Assembly (NCBI RefSeq): GCF_900582195.1
Contig: NZ_UTHA01000078.1
Coordinates: 186,001-250,000 of the forward strand
Length of the DNA stretch: 64,000 nucleotides
Reading direction: 5' to 3'
DNA from: Pseudomonas viridiflava
Lineage (GTDB): Bacteria > Pseudomonadota > Gammaproteobacteria > Pseudomonadales > Pseudomonadaceae
A program made the position numbers and the translations under genes. Below the pieces are notes generated by a model that saw only the letters and a list, made by a program, of their open reading frames with translations, ran no database searches and was not told where the DNA came from. This document shows, one piece after another, positions 58,501-64,000 of the stretch (within the stretch, counting starts at the first letter, position 1; every line of letters begins with the position of its first letter).

Positions 58501-58690
58501 CCTGACCGCATTCGTTCCGGGTCGCTCGGCGGAGAACTTCAAATTCACTTCGGCCCTGCCGGTGCAGGTGCTCAAAGGCATGGCGCCGATTCTGACGCCG
58601 TACCTGCAACCGGGCAGCGACTCGCAATGCAAACCGACACAGACCGCCCACGTGGCGCTGCTCGAAGCGTCGCAACCTACGACGAGGTAA
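55532..58690 (+). CDS. Bifunctional class A penicillin-binding protein (divergent)
   Basis: 1052 residues. A cytoplasmic N-terminus, a membrane anchor (WKAFWLLLLIIAIVVGLAA, about 41-58), a glycosyltransferase domain (about 150-370) with catalytic Glu190 in LLFIENRFLLDP, GGSTLATQLEKYRH and an RQNIVRDYLNSVPL segment, and a transpeptidase domain with SxxK (Ser521-Lys524, GSTAK), SxN (Ser627-Asn629) and KTG (950-952). The EDRxFxxHxG motif is altered to ENRFLLDP. It is longer than PBP1a/1b of E. coli (about 850), with long insertions between SxN and KTG (about 320 residues). Probably an accessory cell-wall synthase. Start may be 55532 or 55547. Confidence 0.87.
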   Translation: MDQSTMGALWQTDSSEAVVPTDRVNEAPVPEKTRRNRHGWKAFWLLLLIIAIVVGLAASKEMRTSRFQSRELSQYAASLTYHLEPGPSEAIRYPGNGPFDMRLGYSSLDEFLPRLLKRNYVITEQTRFSPALLSYTDKGLFVPYSEKIQAGLSITDCRAAPLYKYNYPQQLYPSFAAIPPVVVSSLLFIENRFLLDPKQPLANPAVDWPRFGMAAWSQVAKLLRLPGQSAGGSTLATQLEKYRHSPDGLTVSGAEKLRQMMSASVRAYQPGPETLGARQNIVRDYLNSVPLSAVPGHGEVHGMAEGLRVWYGSDFKQANTQLNSPATDAKTMAAKGLALREMLSLMIAQRRPSHYLTKGREELADLTDSHLRLLKQNGVIDSALADAALTSKVTYRDWQTQPTIQPIETNKGISVARSRLASMLNRPLYDLDRLDLSATSTLQGDLQTQATAYLKKLADPAYAAEIGLLGERLLTPTSTTQVRYSFTLFELTPDGSRVRVQTDSTDQPFDINEGSKLELGSTAKMRVLTTYLQIIAELHDKYGAMSVPELKKVEVPDQDRLSQWVIDYLIQNKDHDLSKLLGAALDRKYSASPGEAFFTGGGLHTFHNFRKEDNGRMPTLRDALRESINLPFIRLMRDLVRYTTYSGPNNSAELLKDDRDPRRQEYLANFADREGTSFLLKFWKKYKNKDTRARLDTFLDSMRPTPIRMAAVHRYLLPDASQEDFNTFVRSHLKGAKLSEKLTDDRLIRLYDSYGPGSYDLPDQGFIAKVHPLDLWMMGYLLNHPDATFSEIVKASHFERQEVYSWLFKSKHKGARDSRIRTMLEIEAFLEIHQRWQKVGYPFDHLVPSLATAIGSSGDRPAALAELIGTLLNDGVRMPTLRIDSLHFAAGTPYETRLVNDPHVGKRVMPSEVATAMREALSQVVDAGTAKRVSGSFKLADGSPLAMGGKTGTGDNRIEAIGSGGRILSSKSINRTATFVFYIGDHHFGTLTAFVPGRSAENFKFTSALPVQVLKGMAPILTPYLQPGSDSQCKPTQTAHVALLEASQPTTR

Positions 58691-58882
58691 CAAATCGTGT
58701 CGGTTCTTTCTGCATCAGAGTGACGAATTTTCGCTTCGGCGGGTGGTATTCATATATTTTTCAGATTCGAATTTCCGTCGGATTGGAGACCCGCAACGCC
58801 GTTTGCCTCCCGATCTTTGAACTTTTGTTTTACCCCGCCGTGGGTAGGCTGATCATTCCTCAACGATCAAGGATGATTGGCC

Positions 58883-61800
58883 ATGTCTCTCTCTCCCCAG
58901 CCTGCGGAAAACGCGGACAAAGGACGGCACTACGAATTCATCAAATCCGCCGTCAACGACAATTTCAAGACCGCCACCGTCAGCCGGGGCCTCGCCTTGG
59001 CCGCCTCGCCCCTGAAGAATGAAGCCTGGTACACCACCGCGCCCGCCGCCTATCTGAACAAACTCGCCGCCGCCAACCTCAAGGCCTGGAGTTCGCAGAA
59101 CCAGGTGGATCATCTCATGGCGAAAACCGATCTCCATGCTTTCGCCGAGCCTTTGCTCAAGGCAAAAATCAAGGCGCTGCACGGCATCGAGCCGGATGTG
59201 AAAAACACCTTTCTGCGCCTGTACCTGCCCAAGGAAAAACCGTGGTACACCATCGATGTTTCCGGGGGCGTCGTAACCCGCACGGTCTCGCTGCTGGATG
59301 CCGCCCTTCACAACTTTGCCAGCGGTGAAACAGTCGGGCATGGCTCGGACTACATCAGCAAACCCGATGAGCGCGGTTTGTTCGATGTACTGCCGATCAA
59401 AGGTGCAATGCCTGTCAGCCAGTTCCAGGCGCTGTGCCGCGATCTGGATATCGGTGCGCAATATAAAAAGCATCTGGAAAGCTACCTGCTTCCCGGCGAG
59501 CCAGTGGCCGAAGGCGTGCTGCAACACAAGGTGAACGAGAGCCAGAAAGATGCACTGGCTGTCGCAGCGCATCTGGCATTGATCAAGGAAGATATCCCGT
59601 ACGACGCCTACAAAATGCTCTTGAGCCTGGCCGAAGACAAACCACAACTGCTGCTCAACGGCCACTCAATGCAATGCTCCGACCTGTCAATGCTCGGCAC
59701 CCGGCTGACCGGAGTCCTGATGTTGACGCACGCCGTAACGGACAAGCGTGGCATTCGACGCCTGATCGTCTACATACCCCACGACCCGGATCATCCGCTC
59801 AAGGAGTACGACTCCCCCAAAGCCTTCCGCGATGAATTGGTACGCCAGTTTCGCGAAGACCGAAGCAACGCATCAACCGGCCAGACCTATCGCCAGTTCT
59901 TCAGCCAGTTCGTCGACCAGCAGCAGCGCGGCCACTTCTTCGCCGAGCTTGAGCAACGCCTGTTCATCGTCAGGTATCACCCGCGCCAGGACCCGACCGA
60001 TCAGCGACCGCCGTGGCGCAAGGATCCGGTGGCCAACCCGAACCTGCAATTGAGTCGGGTGAAATTACAGGGCGATTACTGGCGCCACGCCTACCGGCAA
60101 AAGCTCAACAAGATTCTCAATGACGCCCGGGAAATCGCCGTTTCCACCGCTGACACCGACAGCAAGGCGCGCTGGGCGTGGTGGGACAACTTCAAGAAAA
60201 TCGTCTCGGACATTTTCAATGTGGCGCTGTTGATCGCCACCCCGTTCGTGCCGGGGCTGGGCGAACTGATGATGGCCTACACCGCTTACCAACTGACCAG
60301 CGACGTCATCGAAGGCATCGTCGATCTGGCCGAAGGGCTTTGGCAGGAAGCCGCCGGGCATGTCATCAGCGTGGTCACCGACGTCATTCAGTTGGCCGCG
60401 TTCACCGCCGGCGCGCAGATCGGCGAAGCCTTTCGCGTCAAACTTTCACCGCTGGTCGATGGAATGAAACCGGTCAGGCTGCCCGATGGCAAAGACAGTT
60501 TATGGCACCCGGACCTGAGCCCGTACGAACGCAACGAGCTGATGCTCTCGCCAGGCGCCAAGCCCGATCGTCATGGCCTGCATCAGTACGGCAACGAAAA
60601 CGTCCTGCCACTGGAGGGCAAGCTGTACTTCGTCGAAAAAGCCTCGACGGACGCGACGTCCACCACCCACCGCATCAAACACCCGAAGCGCACCAACGCC
60701 TACAAACCACAGATCGAACACAACGGCCACGGCGCCTGGGTGCATGAAGCCGAAACCCCGCAGGACTGGCCGAATGAAGCGCTGATGCGGCGTCTGGGCC
60801 ACAGCGTCGAGCGTTTTTCCCCCACGGAGCTTGAGCAGATCCGCATCAGCAGCGGCACCGAACACAACGCGCTGCGCCAGATGCATATCGACAACAGTCC
60901 ACCACCGCCCTTGCTGGCCGATACGGTCAAACGCTTCAGTGCTTACGACGACGCGCTTACGGCGAGTGCCGACATACGAAGCGGTCGCCCGATCGATCCA
61001 CAGGCAGTCTGGCTGGAACCGATGCTGACCACTTTGCCGGGCTGGCCTGCCGGCAAAGCGCTGGAAGTCTATGCCGATGCCAGCCTCACCGGTCATTCGC
61101 GCAAGCATGGCAACCCGCTGGCTCTGCCCGCCGATACCTTGAGCATCAGTCTGGAGGATCTGAACGCAGGCAAGCTGCCGGAACGGGTAGTCAGCTTCCT
61201 CAACGATGAAGAACTCAACAATCTGCTGGGGGGTGAAACTGGCGCTGGCAATCGTGTCGCGGTTCTGCGCGATCAGCTCGCCAATGCCGTCGACCAGCGC
61301 CACGGCGCCATCTCACGACATTTCTATCAAGCCTTGGAAAGAACAGACAAAGCCGACGTCAGAATCGTCAAACAGACCTTCCCAGATCTGCCGCTGCCGC
61401 TTGCGGAAAAACTTTTGACCCAGGCCAAGGCCGACGAATTGCAAAGAATCGCCGATGAAAAACGCCTGCCGTTGCGCCTCAAGGTCCAGGCCCGGGAACT
61501 GGATTTCGAAGCGTGCGCCGCACGCGCATATGAGGGGTTTTACCGCGACGATCTGATGACTGCCGATACTGAACGACTGGCTCTCAACACCCTGAAAATC
61601 AACACTGACAGCTTCGCCGATCTGCGCATTGAAGTGCGCGACGGCACCCATGACGGGGTGTTGCGCTGCGATACCGGGCCGAAAGACGCCTCCACGGTCA
61701 TGCGCCTGATCCGGGACGATAAGGGTCGTTATGAGGTGCTCGACGCCAATCATCGCCAACGGCATAAGGCCGACGGGTTCTACGAGTCGATCCTGCACGC

Positions 61801-64000
61801 TGCACCGGCTGACAAACTGTCGAAAATCGGCTTCAAACCCGGTCAGGGTCGCGAATTCCAGGTATGGCTCATGGAACAATCCGCCTCGGCGGCTGAACGC
61901 CGAACCGCACTGGCAGTGCCGCCCATTCGGCCGCAGGCGACGACTGCAACCGAAACGCTGGTACGCGGTTGGTCATGGCTTTGGGGGGAGCCGACGCCAG
62001 AGCAACGCGTCAGACGGCTCTATCCGAATTTGAACGCAAGAGCGAGAAACACCTTAATTGAAGCAATGAAGCGTAAAGGCGAGGGCAATGTGCCCGATGC
62101 CATTGCAAAGCTGGAAAGCGAACGCAAGGAATTGCGTAGTGCGCTGCAGAAATGGCGTGATAGCTATCACGCCGAACTGGACGACTCGGGACATCTGCCT
62201 TTGGGAACATCCAGGGATTACACGCAAAACGACGGACAATTCATCGAGGAAAGGTTGATTGATTGTTTCCAGCGCGGTAGCGATCCGTTCGATGAGCACA
62301 GCGTCCATCCCGAGCAAGGCTACACGCTTGACCTGACTACTTCGTTCGGAGGCAAGGATCTCGAACGCTGGTGGAAGGATTTGCGCCAGCGACCCGAAAT
62401 GCAGAAACACCTGGACCAGATCACCTCGCTGAAGCTCAACAAGACACCCCTCTCGGCAGCTCCCGAGGGATTGCTGGGCAGCTTCCCTCATCTGCGCCAA
62501 TTGAGCGCCCGCCAGTGCGATCTGAAAGAAATACCTTCAAGCATCGGCCAGATGAGCCAACTCGAGGACCTTGATCTGGTCGATAACCGCATTCGCTTGA
62601 CGCCCCGATCCAGCGAGCGACTCAAGGGAATGGTGCGCCTGCGCTCGCTGAATCTGAACGGCAATCCCTTGCGAGTGCCCCCGGATGTCGGGCGGATGTA
62701 CCGGCTGGAGGAGTTGAGCCTGGCCAACACCAACATCCAGACCTGGCCCGAAGGGCTGTTCAAGGTCGGCAATATCAACCGCCATCGACCACGCAGTTTC
62801 ATGCTCGACATGCGCGGGGCACCGATCACTACCCTGCCCGAAGTCGCGAACGGCTCCGATCAGGCGTTCGTCCTCAGTCGCGCACGCTTCAAAACAGAAA
62901 ATCTGACCAATGAGGACCGCGTCCGTTATGGTCGTTACAGAACGTCTTCAGGCATGGCTTTTGCGCTGGACTATCCGCAGGTGGACCGCACCGAGCTGGC
63001 TCATTGGCCGGTACCTGCCGATGAGTCTGCCGGTTTCGGCCCGTCCGCAGCGCTCAGCAAGTATCGCGAAGAAACGTGGCTTGACCTGATGGCCGAACCC
63101 GACTCCGCCGGTTTTTTCAGCGTCATTGCCAAACAGAGAGACAGCAAGGACTTCCAGTCGGAACCTGCACGGCGAAAGCTGACCCGACGCGTCTGGGACA
63201 TGATCGAAGCTGCGGCACTTGACCCGCAACTGCGCGAAAAACTGTTCAAACAGATTGTCTCGCCGAATGACTGCGGGGATCTCGGTGCCCAGCTGTTCAA
63301 TTCACTGGGGATGAAAGTGCTGGTGTCCAAGGCCTATGCAGAGCAGACCTCCGCCAAGGTCCTGGACGACAAACTCGTGCGCCTGGCCCGCAGTGCTGCG
63401 CGGCTGGACCTGGTGAGCGACGAGGCCCGCGTGGAGTACAGCCGTCAGGAACAACAGAACCTGATCGATCCGGACAATCCTGCCCCGGATGAAGTGGAAG
63501 TCCACCTGGCAATGGAAACCGGACTGGCTGAACGACTGGAACTGCCATGGCAGTCTGAAGGTATGCGCTATCAGGCTCGTTCCGGCGTAACTGATGAGGA
63601 GATCGAAACGGCATACAGGATGATCATGAATCGGGAGCGGGATGACGGCCTGGTCAACGCAATGATCAACCTCTCTTCGGACAACTTCTGGGAGCGCCAC
63701 CTGCGCAAGACCCACCCGATTCAATACGAAAACAATGATCGCCTCTTCGAAGCCAAACCCGGGCTGCTGGATGAGTTGCGCGAGGCGCAGGCGCAATGGG
63801 CCAGCCTCACCGATCAGACACAGTTCAATGCCCTGACGCGAAAAATGGAAGACCTCGCGACCCAGCTCGGCATCCCCCACACGGAGGTATTCAGCGGCGA
63901 ACCCATGAGTCAGCGACAGTACGAAAAGCTGCTCAATGACATTGGGTATCAGCGCAATGAACTGTCCCGGGAATTGACCCGCAAAGCGATGAAAACTGCC
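58883..64000 (+). CDS. Giant LRR/NEL-type E3 ubiquitin ligase effector, 3' truncated
   Basis: 1706 codons in the window, open to the right edge. DUF6543-type N-terminal region (about 1-420), hydrophobic helical segment (KIVSDIFNVALLIATPFVPGLGELMMAY, about 439-470), a long central region, leucine-rich repeats at about 1173-1310 (LTSLKLNKTPLSAAP, LEDLDLVDNRI, LRSLNLNGNPLRVPPD, LEELSLANTNI), then a NEL-like E3 core with Cys1464 in NDCGDLGAQLFNSLG, the CxD motif. In IpaH/SspH-type enzymes that cysteine carries ubiquitin, so host ubiquitination is inferred. AAGGA precedes the ATG. The end of the NEL domain and the stop lie beyond the window. No T3SS genes are here. Confidence 0.85.
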   Translation, partial: MSLSPQPAENADKGRHYEFIKSAVNDNFKTATVSRGLALAASPLKNEAWYTTAPAAYLNKLAAANLKAWSSQNQVDHLMAKTDLHAFAEPLLKAKIKALHGIEPDVKNTFLRLYLPKEKPWYTIDVSGGVVTRTVSLLDAALHNFASGETVGHGSDYISKPDERGLFDVLPIKGAMPVSQFQALCRDLDIGAQYKKHLESYLLPGEPVAEGVLQHKVNESQKDALAVAAHLALIKEDIPYDAYKMLLSLAEDKPQLLLNGHSMQCSDLSMLGTRLTGVLMLTHAVTDKRGIRRLIVYIPHDPDHPLKEYDSPKAFRDELVRQFREDRSNASTGQTYRQFFSQFVDQQQRGHFFAELEQRLFIVRYHPRQDPTDQRPPWRKDPVANPNLQLSRVKLQGDYWRHAYRQKLNKILNDAREIAVSTADTDSKARWAWWDNFKKIVSDIFNVALLIATPFVPGLGELMMAYTAYQLTSDVIEGIVDLAEGLWQEAAGHVISVVTDVIQLAAFTAGAQIGEAFRVKLSPLVDGMKPVRLPDGKDSLWHPDLSPYERNELMLSPGAKPDRHGLHQYGNENVLPLEGKLYFVEKASTDATSTTHRIKHPKRTNAYKPQIEHNGHGAWVHEAETPQDWPNEALMRRLGHSVERFSPTELEQIRISSGTEHNALRQMHIDNSPPPPLLADTVKRFSAYDDALTASADIRSGRPIDPQAVWLEPMLTTLPGWPAGKALEVYADASLTGHSRKHGNPLALPADTLSISLEDLNAGKLPERVVSFLNDEELNNLLGGETGAGNRVAVLRDQLANAVDQRHGAISRHFYQALERTDKADVRIVKQTFPDLPLPLAEKLLTQAKADELQRIADEKRLPLRLKVQARELDFEACAARAYEGFYRDDLMTADTERLALNTLKINTDSFADLRIEVRDGTHDGVLRCDTGPKDASTVMRLIRDDKGRYEVLDANHRQRHKADGFYESILHAAPADKLSKIGFKPGQGREFQVWLMEQSASAAERRTALAVPPIRPQATTATETLVRGWSWLWGEPTPEQRVRRLYPNLNARARNTLIEAMKRKGEGNVPDAIAKLESERKELRSALQKWRDSYHAELDDSGHLPLGTSRDYTQNDGQFIEERLIDCFQRGSDPFDEHSVHPEQGYTLDLTTSFGGKDLERWWKDLRQRPEMQKHLDQITSLKLNKTPLSAAPEGLLGSFPHLRQLSARQCDLKEIPSSIGQMSQLEDLDLVDNRIRLTPRSSERLKGMVRLRSLNLNGNPLRVPPDVGRMYRLEELSLANTNIQTWPEGLFKVGNINRHRPRSFMLDMRGAPITTLPEVANGSDQAFVLSRARFKTENLTNEDRVRYGRYRTSSGMAFALDYPQVDRTELAHWPVPADESAGFGPSAALSKYREETWLDLMAEPDSAGFFSVIAKQRDSKDFQSEPARRKLTRRVWDMIEAAALDPQLREKLFKQIVSPNDCGDLGAQLFNSLGMKVLVSKAYAEQTSAKVLDDKLVRLARSAARLDLVSDEARVEYSRQEQQNLIDPDNPAPDEVEVHLAMETGLAERLELPWQSEGMRYQARSGVTDEEIETAYRMIMNRERDDGLVNAMINLSSDNFWERHLRKTHPIQYENNDRLFEAKPGLLDELREAQAQWASLTDQTQFNALTRKMEDLATQLGIPHTEVFSGEPMSQRQYEKLLNDIGYQRNELSRELTRKAMKTA

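Overview
The window looks like chromosomal DNA of a fluorescent Pseudomonas (P. fluorescens-like). This rests on high-GC coding with strong GC bias at third codon positions, on gene blocks I recognise from Pseudomonas (argG-motY-pyrC-rnt-peroxiredoxin-bfd-bfr-grxD-Mo oxidoreductase-argF; glpFKRD; aatJQMP-aauSR), and on six copies of a GTGGGAGCGAGC-type REP doublet. No search was possible, so species assignment is inference from remembered gene order and sequence style. I see no prophage, insertion sequence, rRNA, tRNA or CRISPR array.

Layout. 1-1110: an AT-rich stretch with one small unrecognised membrane protein. 1.1-12.7 kb: housekeeping block with arginine synthesis (argG, argF, each behind a sequence matching the ArgR half-site), flagellar motY, pyrC and rnt (overlapping), a 2-Cys peroxiredoxin, the iron storage/release pair bfd and bfr, monothiol glutaredoxin, a molybdopterin oxidoreductase, and an orphan ABC ATPase overlapping argF. 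12.8-19.7 kb: a PhzF-like protein, YbaK, and the glycerol regulon glpF-glpK-glpR-glpD, with two abutting GlpR-like operators before glpD. 19.7-27.2 kb: acidic amino acid uptake (aatJQMP) with its two-component system (aauS, aauR) and glpM; a sigma-54 promoter and two AauR-type palindromes precede aatJ.

27.2-38 kb: a DsbA-family protein, an exported alpha/beta hydrolase, a 1898-residue DUF6543/dermonecrotic-toxin-like protein, metR, GNAT, LysE-type exporter and Nudix genes. 37.9-47.8 kb is the most unusual part: a divergent response regulator with a degenerate HD-GYP domain faces a five-gene operon encoding two receiver-GGDEF-EAL proteins (one looks cyclase-only, the other phosphodiesterase-only), a diheme cytochrome c peroxidase, a membrane histidine kinase and a receiver-histidine kinase protein. 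Three of these proteins share the same unusual receiver. It reads as a redox- or peroxide-linked c-di-GMP signalling module whose function I cannot name from known systems.

47.9-64 kb: an APC permease, nitrilase-family amidase and LuxR-type regulator; an FMN-dependent glutamate-synthase-like protein; GtrA; a ProY-like permease; a divergent bifunctional penicillin-binding protein; and, running off the right edge, a giant protein with leucine-rich repeats and a NEL-type E3 ubiquitin ligase core (Cys1464 in a CxD motif). The two giant proteins share a recurring short module, suggesting a common effector/toxin family. Intergenic spaces are filled with REP doublets and three copies of a roughly 180-bp GC-rich inverted-repeat element.
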